This document shows, one piece after another, positions 21,374 to 30,099 of a DNA stretch of 64,000 nt. The translations under genes and the position numbers were made by a program. The stretch is from the NCBI RefSeq assembly GCF_020523965.1, contig NZ_JAJAPX010000002.1, forward strand, positions 372,001 through 436,000, written 5' to 3'. Source of the DNA: Neotamlana sargassicola (GTDB taxonomy: Bacteria > Bacteroidota > Bacteroidia > Flavobacteriales > Flavobacteriaceae). Under the pieces are notes generated by a model. The model did no database searches. It was not told the origin of the DNA and saw only the letters and a list, made by a program, of their open reading frames with translations. Each line of letters opens with the position of its first letter. Positions within the stretch are counted from its first letter, which is position 1.

Positions 21374-23158
21374 TTAATAACCAGGATTTTGTAACAAGGC
21401 ATCGTTTAAACCCGTTTGCGATGTTGGTAATGGGAATAAGTAATTTTCTCTAGTGAAATTTCGTGTTGATTCTGGTTGAATAACTAAACATTCACGTTCC
21501 CCAACTCCCGTTGTAGTACTTTCTGGGCTGTAGCTGTAAACACCTGGAGTGTATAAAGCATCGTTACCTTCGTAAACAGTGCCCTCTATAACTGCACCAT
21601 ATACAGCTTCTCCTAATTCAGCTTCAGCAATGCCCCAACGTCTCAAATCTGAGTAGCGTGAAGATGATTCAGCATATAATTCAATAGCACGTTCTCTTCT
21701 AATTTCGGTTTCAATGTTCATATTATTAGCCGTTAAAAATGCATTGGTAAGTGGAGGTAAACCGGCGCGTTCTTTTAATAAATTAATAGAAGCATTCATT
21801 TGTGCATCGGTTAAAGTTCCGTTTAATTCGTATAGGGCTTCGGCATACATTAAATATACTTCTGCTAAACGAATTAATGGTATATCATAACTCTCTGTTT
21901 GTGTCGCTCTGTACGCATCTGCAGTTCCCCAGTTCCAGCTCATGAATTTAGAGTTAAAATACCCAAAGTTGTTTGTTCCATTTAAAAGAACATCACCAGT
22001 TTGTGGAATTTCTCCAAGAGCTTCATGGTGTGTAAAATAGGCTCGCATTCTTAAATCTCTGTTTTGAAACTCGTCTTGCGTATCGTAATAGCCTTCAAAT
22101 AAATCGGATTCTGAAATTGGTAAACCGTCTGTACATAAAAACAAGTCCATCATTTTTCTACTTGGTCTTAATCTGCCATTGTAAACATGACTTACCAAGG
22201 TATTGGCCTGTCTAAACGTAAAATCGTATTTGCCGTATAAAATAAACTCTTTATTGCTTGCTTTGTCTAAACCAGCAGGATTCGATCCACTATCTTCAAG
22301 ATTGAACAGAAAATTATGGGTTAAGCCATCTAAAACATCATTGTAATTCCAAAGTTCGAAACTTGATGAATTCATAACAGCCTCCGTTAGGGTTACTACT
22401 TCTTCAAAATACGGTGTTATATTTGCAGCATCATAACCAGCACTTCCAGCTCCAGAGCTTACCCCATCTCCATCGGTGGTAGTACCTACATATTTCATCC
22501 AAGTGGCTTCGTGTAATAAAACTTTGGCTTTAAAAGCCATAGCAGCTTCTTTACTTATTTTTCCTTTATCTTCTGAAGCAATGTTAGCTTCCAATGGTAA
22601 GCCTGCAATGGCATCATCTAAATCGGTTAGTATTTGCGCTACTACTTCATATCTGCTGTTTCGTGGTGCATATAATTCTTCTGAGTTTACATCGAGAGAA
22701 CGTGTTACAAGTGTTACGCCACCAAAACGTTGTACTAAAAAGAAATATTGAAACGCTCTGTGGAATTTTGATGCCGCAACATACTCAATAATACTTTCTG
22801 TGCCAGAATAAGATTCTGCACGTTCAAGAAGTAAATTAATGTCTCGAATGTATTCATATGCGTCTGTGTAATAGTCATCATCAACAGGTGCTAAAATTTC
22901 ACCTCTTCCGTATTCTTGCATATCACCGCCTTCAAAATAGCCTACTAAGTCCGAGCCATGATCGGAATAAATACCTTGGTCTCCCCAGCCAGTTAAATAA
23001 GTGTAAAACCTGTTAGAACCAGATAAGAAATGTTCTGCTTCATTGTAATAAACATCATCTGTAATTGATGCTGGTGGTGTTAGGTCAATAAACTCATCTT
23101 CACACGAAGTAAAAACCGCAAAGATGCATGGTATTATTATATATAAAATCTTTTTCAT
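21374..23158 (-). CDS. SusD-like outer-membrane glycan-binding lipoprotein
   Basis: The start is set at 23158, giving 594 residues beginning MKKILYIIIPCIFAVFTSC. An upstream in-frame ATG at 23209 would overlap the susC end and place 17 residues before the signal peptide. The lipobox is FTSC (Cys19), followed by the acidic EDEFIDLTPP usual for surface lipoproteins of this group. The N-terminal TPR-like helices and the RagB/SusD C-terminal region are recognisable, with PLIRLAEVYLMYAEALYELNG, the conserved RRERAIELYAESSSRYSDLRRWG, and the ending FPLPTSQTGLNDALLQNPGY. It caps the SusC transporter encoded 20 bp upstream in the same operon and captures oligosaccharide. Confidence 0.95.
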   Translation of the reverse strand: MKKILYIIIPCIFAVFTSCEDEFIDLTPPASITDDVYYNEAEHFLSGSNRFYTYLTGWGDQGIYSDHGSDLVGYFEGGDMQEYGRGEILAPVDDDYYTDAYEYIRDINLLLERAESYSGTESIIEYVAASKFHRAFQYFFLVQRFGGVTLVTRSLDVNSEELYAPRNSRYEVVAQILTDLDDAIAGLPLEANIASEDKGKISKEAAMAFKAKVLLHEATWMKYVGTTTDGDGVSSGAGSAGYDAANITPYFEEVVTLTEAVMNSSSFELWNYNDVLDGLTHNFLFNLEDSGSNPAGLDKASNKEFILYGKYDFTFRQANTLVSHVYNGRLRPSRKMMDLFLCTDGLPISESDLFEGYYDTQDEFQNRDLRMRAYFTHHEALGEIPQTGDVLLNGTNNFGYFNSKFMSWNWGTADAYRATQTESYDIPLIRLAEVYLMYAEALYELNGTLTDAQMNASINLLKERAGLPPLTNAFLTANNMNIETEIRRERAIELYAESSSRYSDLRRWGIAEAELGEAVYGAVIEGTVYEGNDALYTPGVYSYSPESTTTGVGERECLVIQPESTRNFTRENYLFPLPTSQTGLNDALLQNPGY

Positions 23159-23178
23159 TTTTAAGTGTGTTTTTAATG

Positions 23179-26100
23179 TTATAAAGAAACTTTTAAACCT
23201 AATGCCCAAGTTCGCATGAAGGGATAGGTAGCATTGTTGGCTCCTGCCTGAGATTCTGGATCGTAACCGTCTTTTACCTTTGTAAATTCAAATAAATCGT
23301 TTCCTGAAAAATATATTCTAACCAAATCAATGTTAGTATTTGATATTTTTAAATCGTTAATATTATAGCCTACGATTAATGATTTTAAACGCACATAACG
23401 GTTGTTTTGCTTCATGAAATCTTTGTTAATGTAATTCCAGTTAGCCACATTGCGTTGGGTTGAAAGTCTCGGGAATTCTGCATTTGGGTTATCTTCTGTC
23501 CAGGTTCTTCCTAACCAAGTCGCCGATTGGTTTTGCCATACTTGCTGAAATGGTGCTGCCCAATATCCAGTTCGAACTAAATTTTGGTTTAAAACGCCTT
23601 GAAAGAATGCGCTTAAATCCCAATTTTTATATTTTAAATCGAAATTAAATCCAAATACATGATGTGGTGAAGAGTCTCCATGATAGGTTAAATCGTTAGT
23701 ATCTATAACGCCATCTCCATTGCTATCAACAATTCTTGTGTCTCCAGGAACTAAACCTGCGGCTGTACCTTGTGTAGGCAAAATGCCCCCTGAGTAAGTT
23801 GCGTAATACTCGTCTACTTCAGCTTGGTTTGCAAAATAACCATCGGTGTTATATAGGTAATACGAGTTAATCGGCTTGACTAAAATGTTTTCATCATCAT
23901 CTACGCTATTTAAACCAGCAACAATTGCTTCAGCACCATCATATTGGGTTATTTCGTTTCTAGAGTCGCTCATATTTGCAGCTACACTAACATTTAAATC
24001 TCCAAAGTTTCCACGCCATCCAATTTGGAACTCCCAACCTTTATTCACTAAAGTTCCTGAATTGGTTAAAGGCGCTCCGGCACCTAGTATGTCCGGATAA
24101 ACCAAGCTCACAAGCATATCTCTATTTTGTTTTTCAAATAAGTCTAAAGAACCAAATACAGCGTTATTAAATAATTTAAAGTCCATACCAATTTCTTTAT
24201 TAACTATGCGTTCCCATGAGGTGGTATCGCTAAATAAATTGCTGGCGCGAGAGGTTTCTTGTTGCCCTGCATTGGTTTGACCAAATACGGTTGTGCCAAA
24301 GCCTACGGTAGATAGGTATCCAAAATTCCCAAACCCAGAGGTACTTCCTAATTCGCCATAACCACCACGTAGTTTTAAAAAGGAAAGAATATCGCTATTA
24401 TTTAAAAAGTTTTCTGCACTAATAACCCAACCACCAGATATACTAAAGTAGTTAGACCATTTTTCTCCATCTGCAAAACGAGACGAACCATCTCTTCTTC
24501 CTTGAAGTTCTAATAAATATTTTTCTTTATAGTCATAGTTAATACGACCAATATATCCAAAAGCGCCCCAGGTATTTCCTCCACCTTCGGTTTCTATACT
24601 TTGGTCTGTTGCTCCTAAATTTAAATCGTAAACACCGTAATCTACAAAACCGGTTCTTCTGGCTCTTAATGCATTATTAGTGTTTTTTTCTGCTTCTATC
24701 GCTAAAAGTCCAGAAAGGTTGTGGTCTCCAAAATTGTTGTTATAATTTAATGTAGCTTTATAATTTTTATAGGTTACATTTCCAGTTTCTTCTTCAATGT
24801 ACGTATTACTTGGGTCTCTTATATACGTAGCGAAATCCCCTTGCCAGCTATATAAAGGTGCTGCAAGCGCATATTCTTGGTCTTCACTATTTTGCCTAGT
24901 TACAGAATAAGAACCTGTAATATTTAAATTATCTGTTAGTTTGTACTGTGCTTGTGCGTAAATTTTTAATTGCTCGTCTATAAAATTTTGACGTCCGCCA
25001 TCAATAACTTGCGCGATAGCATTTCTGGCTCCTGTAATGTTAACACCACCAAAAACTGAGTAATATTGTCCTAAATCGTTGTAAGCAGGGAACAAAGGGG
25101 CATCGTAAGCAGCAGCTTCGCGAGCTAAACCACCAGTTGGTCCAGATATATGACGATGAAAATATGAAACATTAGTTGTTAAACTTAGTCGTTCGCTAAT
25201 GTTTAAATTGTAGTTTAAAGAGAAATTGTAACGCTCAGATGAATCGTCGGCAACTTTTAAACCACCTACGTTATCATCATAACCAGCAGAAAGACGAAAA
25301 TTACTTTTTTCAGTGCTTCCAGATACGCTTATGTTATGCTGTGCAGAATAAGAGTTTCCAAAAAGGTCGTCAAAACGGTTACCTTCTGCTAACCAAACTC
25401 TACCATTAATAGGTAAATCGTAGTAACCTTCTTCTCCGGCCGCTATTCTTTCAAGTGTTTCATAGTCGTTCCAGAAAAAATATCTTGGGCTTTTTCCTGC
25501 AGCTAAATCTGAATCTACAGCAGCAAGGTAAATGTCTCCGTATTCTGTCATGGTTGGTGTTGGTGGTCTAATACCAATTGTTCCCATTCTCATAATGGTA
25601 CTAACATCTACCTTTACATCACCTTTACCTTTTTTAGTGGTAACTAAAATAACACCACCAGCAGCTCTAGAACCATAAACCGATGCCGATCCACCTTTTA
25701 AAACACTAATGCTTTCTATATCGTTTGGGTTCATTTCATTAAACGCTGAAGCGTTTAAGGCAGGAACACCATCAATTACTATTAAAGGTGAAATTCCGTT
25801 AATAGAAGAAGCGCCTCGAATTAAGAAGTTGATATCTTCATTTCCTGGTCTAGATGATGTACGTGTAACTACTAAACCTGGTGTTCTACCTTGTAATGCA
25901 AGAGCAGGACTACCAACAGCTAAATCTTCAAAAGCTTCAGCTTTAACTTGTTCTACAGCTCCAGTTAAGGTTTCTTTTTTTGCGGTTCCGTAACCAACAA
26001 CTACAACTTCATCTAAAGCAGAGACATCAGATTCTAATGTAACATTAACGGTGCTTTGGTTACCTACCGTAACTTCCTTGGTTACATAACCAATGTACGA

Positions 26101-26382
26101 GAAAACCAGAACATCATTGTTAGATGAAACTGTTATGCTATAGTTTCCATCGAAATCTGTAACAGCACCGTTTGATGTGCCTTTTACCAAAACATTAACA
26201 CCTGGAATGCCCATTTGGTCGTCTGCACCGGTTACGGTACCTGTTATTGTTTTGTTTTGTGTAATAGTTGGGTCTGGGTTTGCGTAGGCTTTACTGGAAA
26301 GCGTGCAAACAAAAAGGCTAAAAATTCCAAAGAGTAGTATTGGATTTTTTATAAGTGCCCGAATTTTAAATTTGTTAGTCAT
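23179..26382 (-). CDS. SusC-like TonB-dependent outer-membrane transporter
   Basis: The protein has 1067 residues, with a signal peptide ending near SSKAYA (residue 34). A carboxypeptidase-regulatory-like domain follows (about 43-120, GTVTGADDQMGIPGVNVLVKG), then the TonB-box segment DEVVVVGYGTAKKETLTGA. The plug (about 130-255) contains SVLKGGSASVYGSRAAGGVI, and the 22-strand barrel fills the rest and ends in FMRTWALGLKVSL. The paired SusD follows in the same operon. Together they import oligosaccharide across the outer membrane using TonB energy. A three-part repeat lies about 70-130 bp upstream of the start and matches those before GH88 and the GH43 operon, which links this transporter to the lyase branch of the system (inference). 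Confidence 0.96.
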   Translation of the reverse strand: MTNKFKIRALIKNPILLFGIFSLFVCTLSSKAYANPDPTITQNKTITGTVTGADDQMGIPGVNVLVKGTSNGAVTDFDGNYSITVSSNNDVLVFSYIGYVTKEVTVGNQSTVNVTLESDVSALDEVVVVGYGTAKKETLTGAVEQVKAEAFEDLAVGSPALALQGRTPGLVVTRTSSRPGNEDINFLIRGASSINGISPLIVIDGVPALNASAFNEMNPNDIESISVLKGGSASVYGSRAAGGVILVTTKKGKGDVKVDVSTIMRMGTIGIRPPTPTMTEYGDIYLAAVDSDLAAGKSPRYFFWNDYETLERIAAGEEGYYDLPINGRVWLAEGNRFDDLFGNSYSAQHNISVSGSTEKSNFRLSAGYDDNVGGLKVADDSSERYNFSLNYNLNISERLSLTTNVSYFHRHISGPTGGLAREAAAYDAPLFPAYNDLGQYYSVFGGVNITGARNAIAQVIDGGRQNFIDEQLKIYAQAQYKLTDNLNITGSYSVTRQNSEDQEYALAAPLYSWQGDFATYIRDPSNTYIEEETGNVTYKNYKATLNYNNNFGDHNLSGLLAIEAEKNTNNALRARRTGFVDYGVYDLNLGATDQSIETEGGGNTWGAFGYIGRINYDYKEKYLLELQGRRDGSSRFADGEKWSNYFSISGGWVISAENFLNNSDILSFLKLRGGYGELGSTSGFGNFGYLSTVGFGTTVFGQTNAGQQETSRASNLFSDTTSWERIVNKEIGMDFKLFNNAVFGSLDLFEKQNRDMLVSLVYPDILGAGAPLTNSGTLVNKGWEFQIGWRGNFGDLNVSVAANMSDSRNEITQYDGAEAIVAGLNSVDDDENILVKPINSYYLYNTDGYFANQAEVDEYYATYSGGILPTQGTAAGLVPGDTRIVDSNGDGVIDTNDLTYHGDSSPHHVFGFNFDLKYKNWDLSAFFQGVLNQNLVRTGYWAAPFQQVWQNQSATWLGRTWTEDNPNAEFPRLSTQRNVANWNYINKDFMKQNNRYVRLKSLIVGYNINDLKISNTNIDLVRIYFSGNDLFEFTKVKDGYDPESQAGANNATYPFMRTWALGLKVSL

Positions 26383-26449
26383 AAAATAGTTAATTTTAAT
26401 TAGTTTCTGTTGTTTTCCTTGATTAAGGAATTTAGGACATAATTTGTTA

Positions 26450-26512
26450 AGACAATATTAAATAGATTCTACAAGCTTAATTTTAAATTATAGCCGAACT
26501 AATATAAATTAT
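26450..26512 (-). promoter_or_regulatory. Three-part direct-repeat operator upstream of susC
   Basis: Read on the - strand: unit 1 ATAATTTATA (26512 to 26503), unit 2 ATAATTTAAA (26491 to 26482, 21 bp downstream), and a degenerate unit 3 AATCTATTTA (26468 to 26459, 23 bp further). Unit 3 is followed by ATTGTCTTAAC, which parallels ATTGTCTAAAC at the same offset in the 57.5 kb copy. Unit 3 begins 86 bp before the susC start. The 21/23 spacing equals that of the other two copies. Unit sizes and helical spacing suit a dimeric AraC-type DNA-binding domain such as that of an HTCS. Confidence 0.6.
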
Positions 26513-26700
26513 GATGCATTTACGCTTAAATTGGTGTACCAGTGTTGGTTATGTATCATTAAAAAACTGCTTTTAAATTGCGATTATTTGATTTTTTATA
26601 CGCTGTATTTGAGAATTTTTTAAAGAATCTAGCAATAAACTAACCCTGAATGGATATTAAAAGTTTTTTAGAAAAATATGAGGATTTCGATAAATGAACC

Positions 26701-26754
26701 ATAATTTATAGCTTATGGATAATAATTTAACACTATTAATAGGGCTTATTTATA
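26701..26754 (+). promoter_or_regulatory. Three-part direct-repeat operator upstream of GH88
   Basis: Unit 1 ATAATTTATA (26701-26710), unit 2 ATAATTTAAC (26722-26731) and unit 3 CTTATTTATA (26745-26754) start 21 and 23 bp apart. Unit 3 is followed by ACATTGT and begins 40 bp before the GH88 start. Unit 1 is also followed by TATGG at the same offset as in the 57.5 kb copy. A perfect CCATAA/TTATGG dyad spans unit 1. Confidence 0.65.
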
Positions 26755-26784
26755 ACATTGTATTGTCGAAAACCAAAAATTAAT

Positions 26785-28020
26785 ATGAATATAATTAAGT
26801 CATCCTTAGTAATAGCATTTTTAATGATGCTGTCTTGTAATTCTACAAAAAAAGAAGCTGAAACCAAAATAGAAGAAACTGCCTTTACGTTTGAAGATGT
26901 TTTGCAGAAAAATGTAACGAAGCTAGAAAAAGTTTCAATAGGATTGGCAAAAGCAGATAGCTTACCAAGAAATATAAAAGGAGAAAATACGAATTGGGGA
27001 TTTGTTAGTTACACAGATTGGTGTAGTGGATTTTGGCCTGGTACATTATGGTATGCCTATGAGGCTTCAAACAACGAAGAGCTAAAAAAGCAAGCAGAAC
27101 GATTTACAGATCCATTAAAACCAATTGCGTATACCCCAGCCGACAACCATGATATTGGTTTTATGATGTATTGTAGTTATGGTAATGGTTACAGATTAAC
27201 AAAAAATGAGGCTTATAAAGACATTTTATTAGCAGCTGCCGATACATTGGCGACCTTATATAACCCAAAGGTTGGAACTATTTTATCTTGGCCTAGCCAA
27301 AAGCATAAATTCAAATACAATACTATTATTGATAATATGATGAATTTAGAGCTTTTGTTTTGGGCTGCCAAAAATGGGGAAAATAAAGGGTTATACGATA
27401 TTGCTAAAAGTCATGCCGAAAAAACCATGAATCATATTGTTAGAAAGGATAGTGCGGTTTATCATGTGGGATCTTTTGATGAAGAAACGGGTGAGTTTTT
27501 AAGAGGTTATACACACCAAGGTTATGCACACGAATCGATGTGGGCTAGAGGTCAAGGTTGGGGTATTTATGGGTTTTCCGTAGCCTTTAGAGAAACTGGA
27601 GAACAAGCCTTTTTAGATACTGCAGAAAAATTGGCGAATCATTATATGAATCGTTTACCAGAAGATAAAATTCCTTATTGGGATTTCGATGACCCTAATA
27701 TTCCTGAAGCTCCAAAAGATGCTTCTGCAGCGGCTGTGGCAGCATGTGGTATGATTGAACTGTCTCAATTGATAAAAGACGAAAACAAAAAAGAAAAGTA
27801 TTTTAATGCTGCTGTAAGTTATGTTGAAGAATTATCGTCTTCAAAGTATTTAAGTGGAGATAAAAATCAAGCTTTATTATTGCATTCAACAGGGCATTTC
27901 CCTAAAAATTCCGAAATAGATGTACCCATTATCTATGCCGACTATTATTACATGGAAGCCTTGTTAAGATTAAAGAAATTACATGCTAAGACCACGAAAA
28001 GTGAATTAGCATTAAAATAA
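26785..28020 (+). CDS. GH88 unsaturated glucuronyl hydrolase, lipoprotein
   Basis: The start is set at 26785 (MNIIKSSLVIAFLMMLSC), which gives a clean lipoprotein signal with Cys18; an ATG nine codons earlier would break it. The 411-residue protein is an (alpha/alpha)6 barrel. Key residues are Asp123 in NHDIGFMMY and Asp183 in TIIDNMMNLELL, matching the two catalytic aspartates of GH88 enzymes, plus YAHESMWARGQGWGIYGF. GH88 hydrates the 4,5 double bond of the unsaturated uronic acid left by a polysaccharide lyase, releasing a keto-uronic acid. This matches the lyase at 62.4 kb and the kduI/kduD genes downstream. The gene is divergent from susC and has its own three-part operator. Confidence 0.93.
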   Translation: MNIIKSSLVIAFLMMLSCNSTKKEAETKIEETAFTFEDVLQKNVTKLEKVSIGLAKADSLPRNIKGENTNWGFVSYTDWCSGFWPGTLWYAYEASNNEELKKQAERFTDPLKPIAYTPADNHDIGFMMYCSYGNGYRLTKNEAYKDILLAAADTLATLYNPKVGTILSWPSQKHKFKYNTIIDNMMNLELLFWAAKNGENKGLYDIAKSHAEKTMNHIVRKDSAVYHVGSFDEETGEFLRGYTHQGYAHESMWARGQGWGIYGFSVAFRETGEQAFLDTAEKLANHYMNRLPEDKIPYWDFDDPNIPEAPKDASAAAVAACGMIELSQLIKDENKKEKYFNAAVSYVEELSSSKYLSGDKNQALLLHSTGHFPKNSEIDVPIIYADYYYMEALLRLKKLHAKTTKSELALK

Positions 28021-28039
28021 GTATTTGAGTTAGTTAGTT

Positions 28040-28083
28040 AAAAAGCACTTATAAAACAGGTTTGTTTTTAAGTGCTTTTTTTA
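28040..28083. terminator. Terminator between convergent GH88 and DUF4861 genes
   Basis: AAAAAGCACTTA (28040-28051) pairs with TAAGTGCTTTTT (28069-28080) over a 17-nt loop, followed by more T. It lies between the two stop codons and can serve both strands. Confidence 0.85.
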
Positions 28084-28104
28084 TGTGTAAAAGTTATGTT
28101 TAGT

Positions 28105-29280
28105 CTAGTTTTTTAGGCTAACTTTTAAAGGGTTGTTTATTTGCTTTGCAAATTTAGTTAGATAGCTCTCCCACGCTTCAGGTGTTGGGTACTGCGCGGC
28201 CTCTTTCCATGCAAAACCGGCATAATATACTACCGTGTTATTTTTCACTTTAAGTTCTGCATAAGCATTACTTAAATCGATAGCTTCGGTATCGTATGTT
28301 TCGTAACCTAAAAAAGTTCCTTTTTCTGCTACAATGGCGGTGCCAATTTCGGAATCGGCATGAGGTTGCCAATAGCTTACCCATCCATTTTCTTTGTTTC
28401 CGGTTACTTTACCATCTTTTTCATGCAAGGTTAATCCAGCCGAAATAGCATCGGTTCCTTCTATGTGAGTTGTGAATTTAGACAAATTACTTCCCAAATC
28501 TAAACTTATAACTTTAGATTCTTTAATGCGTTTTTCCCCGGCATCCCACGACTCATATTCTAAATAAAAACTAGTACGAATTGGACCGGTGGTAATAGTG
28601 CGCCATTTCGTATAGTTTTTAGATAGGTGATAGGTTGTGTCTTCTTTTACAGCAATGCCACCAACACCTCTGCTGCTTCCTACATGGAAATTATCTAAAC
28701 CTTCTGGAGATGGCTCGTGATAGGCACCAGGTCTTTCAGAATTTTTTTTATACCAATTGTTAATTATTGGGTATTCTACTTTTTTTAACCAAGCATCAAC
28801 TCCGCTTGATAATGTGCCACCCTTTACACCGTCTTCAACCATTTTTTGTGCTACTGGTCCGTAAACACGAAATGCTACTTTGTTATTTTCCCAAGTATAA
28901 TCGTCGGTGCGTTCTGGAACAAATCTAGAATAGCAAAGAGCTTCTGCTTTAGGTTTTTCGGCTTCAGTTATAGTTACAATTTGGTATGTAGTTTCACTAT
29001 TGGCTTCAACTTTAGGTTGAAATAAAATTTCGTCCATGTTACCATCGCCATCGGTATCTACAGTTTGTGTTACTTGTAAAGTTCCAGTTTCTGCATTTTT
29101 AATTCCAATCGTGTTTAAATCTTCAACATTTAAAAACGATTTTGTTAGTTCTACAGTTTCGTGCGATCGCTCAAAATCTAAATTATTTTTAACGATAATT
29201 GATTTGATATTTTCTTTTTGATTACAAGAAGAAAAAATAGTGGCGCAAAATGCGCCAGCTATAATTAAGTGTTTATTCAT
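28105..29280 (-). CDS. DUF4861 family lipoprotein, unknown function
   Basis: The protein has 391 residues with a lipoprotein signal peptide, FSSC (Cys19). The body has the DUF4861 look: an all-beta protein with DTDGDGNMDEILFQP near residue 75, RFVPERTDDYTWENNKVAFRVYGP, SSRGVGGIAVKEDTTYHLSKNY and GWVSYWQPH. The family is often seen in polysaccharide-utilisation loci beside uronic-acid genes, but I know of no settled activity. It is the third gene of the kduI-kduD-DUF4861 operon, 18 bp after kduD. A role at the cell envelope on uronic-acid-containing oligosaccharides is plausible, for example as a binding protein, epimerase-like or lyase-like enzyme. That is inference only. Confidence 0.8.
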   Translation of the reverse strand: MNKHLIIAGAFCATIFSSCNQKENIKSIIVKNNLDFERSHETVELTKSFLNVEDLNTIGIKNAETGTLQVTQTVDTDGDGNMDEILFQPKVEANSETTYQIVTITEAEKPKAEALCYSRFVPERTDDYTWENNKVAFRVYGPVAQKMVEDGVKGGTLSSGVDAWLKKVEYPIINNWYKKNSERPGAYHEPSPEGLDNFHVGSSRGVGGIAVKEDTTYHLSKNYTKWRTITTGPIRTSFYLEYESWDAGEKRIKESKVISLDLGSNLSKFTTHIEGTDAISAGLTLHEKDGKVTGNKENGWVSYWQPHADSEIGTAIVAEKGTFLGYETYDTEAIDLSNAYAELKVKNNTVVYYAGFAWKEAAQYPTPEAWESYLTKFAKQINNPLKVSLKN

Positions 29281-29298
29281 AATATGTTTAGTTTTTGT

Positions 29299-30093
29299 TT
29301 AGTCTTCGTTTGAAGGTTTTCCAATAGTAGCTAAAATTCCGCCATCAACATAAATTACTTGTCCGTTTACAAAGTCGCTAGCTTTTGAGCTTAAAAAGAT
29401 AGCTGCGCCTTGTAAATCGTCTGGGTCGCCCCAACGCGCTGCAGGCGTTCGGTTAACAATAAATTCGTTAAATGGGTGGCCATCTACTCGAATTGGTGCC
29501 GTTTGGCTTGTAGCAAAATAGCCTGGACCAATACCGTTGGTTTGTATATTATGTTTAGCCCATTCTGTTGCCATGTTTTGGGTAAGCATTTTTAGCCCGC
29601 CTTTTGCAGCAGCATAAGCGCCAACCGTATTTCTACCTAATTCACTCATCATAGAGCAAATATTAATAATTTTACCTTCTTTACGCTTTATCATGCCTTT
29701 TACAACATGTTTAGACATTATAAAAGGGCTTACTAAGTCTACTTTTATTACGGCTTCAAAATCTTCAACTTCCATATCTTCAAGCGGTGTTCTTTTAATA
29801 ATTCCCGCATTGTTTACTAAAATATCGATGTTTCCAACTTTCTTTTCAATGGCAGCAATGTTTTTAATAACCAAAGCTTCATTGGTTACATCAAATAAAT
29901 AGCCATATGCCTTTATGCCTAGAGCTTTGTAATATTCTACTGCTTTATCTAGTTTTTCTTGCGAAGACGCGCCATTAATAACTAAGGTTGCACCGGCATT
30001 TCCTAAACCTGTAGCCATGGCTTGACCCAAACCATGTGTACCGCCAGTTACTAAAGCTACTTTTCCTGTTAAATCGAATAAGTTTACAGACAT
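29299..30093 (-). CDS. kduD: 2-dehydro-3-deoxy-D-gluconate 5-dehydrogenase (KduD)
   Basis: This 264-residue cytoplasmic short-chain dehydrogenase has the cofactor motif TGGTHGLG (16-23), NNAG (94-97) and the catalytic Tyr160 and Lys164 in YAAAK. The KduD-type ending is EWAKHNIQTNGIGPGYFAT, TPAARWGDPDDLQGAAIFL and VDGGILATIG. It reduces 3-deoxy-D-glycero-2,5-hexodiulosonate to 2-keto-3-deoxygluconate. It starts 6 bp after kduI, so the two steps are translated together. Many SDR enzymes look alike; adjacency to kduI makes this assignment firm. Confidence 0.93.
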   Translation of the reverse strand: MSVNLFDLTGKVALVTGGTHGLGQAMATGLGNAGATLVINGASSQEKLDKAVEYYKALGIKAYGYLFDVTNEALVIKNIAAIEKKVGNIDILVNNAGIIKRTPLEDMEVEDFEAVIKVDLVSPFIMSKHVVKGMIKRKEGKIINICSMMSELGRNTVGAYAAAKGGLKMLTQNMATEWAKHNIQTNGIGPGYFATSQTAPIRVDGHPFNEFIVNRTPAARWGDPDDLQGAAIFLSSKASDFVNGQVIYVDGGILATIGKPSNED

Positions 30094-30099
30094 ATTTGC

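Larger units (their letters stand above)
26383..26784. other. Divergent regulatory region between susC (-) and GH88 (+), 402 bp
   Basis: No gene is seen. The region carries two oppositely oriented copies of the same three-part repeat, described as separate entries (26450-26512 on the - strand, 26701-26754 on the + strand). About 190 bp of AT-rich DNA lie between them. Confidence 0.7.

Noticed and set aside
23159-23209. Upstream ATG for the susD gene at 21374-23158
   Set aside because: It would overlap the end of susC and place 17 residues before an otherwise perfect lipoprotein signal peptide.
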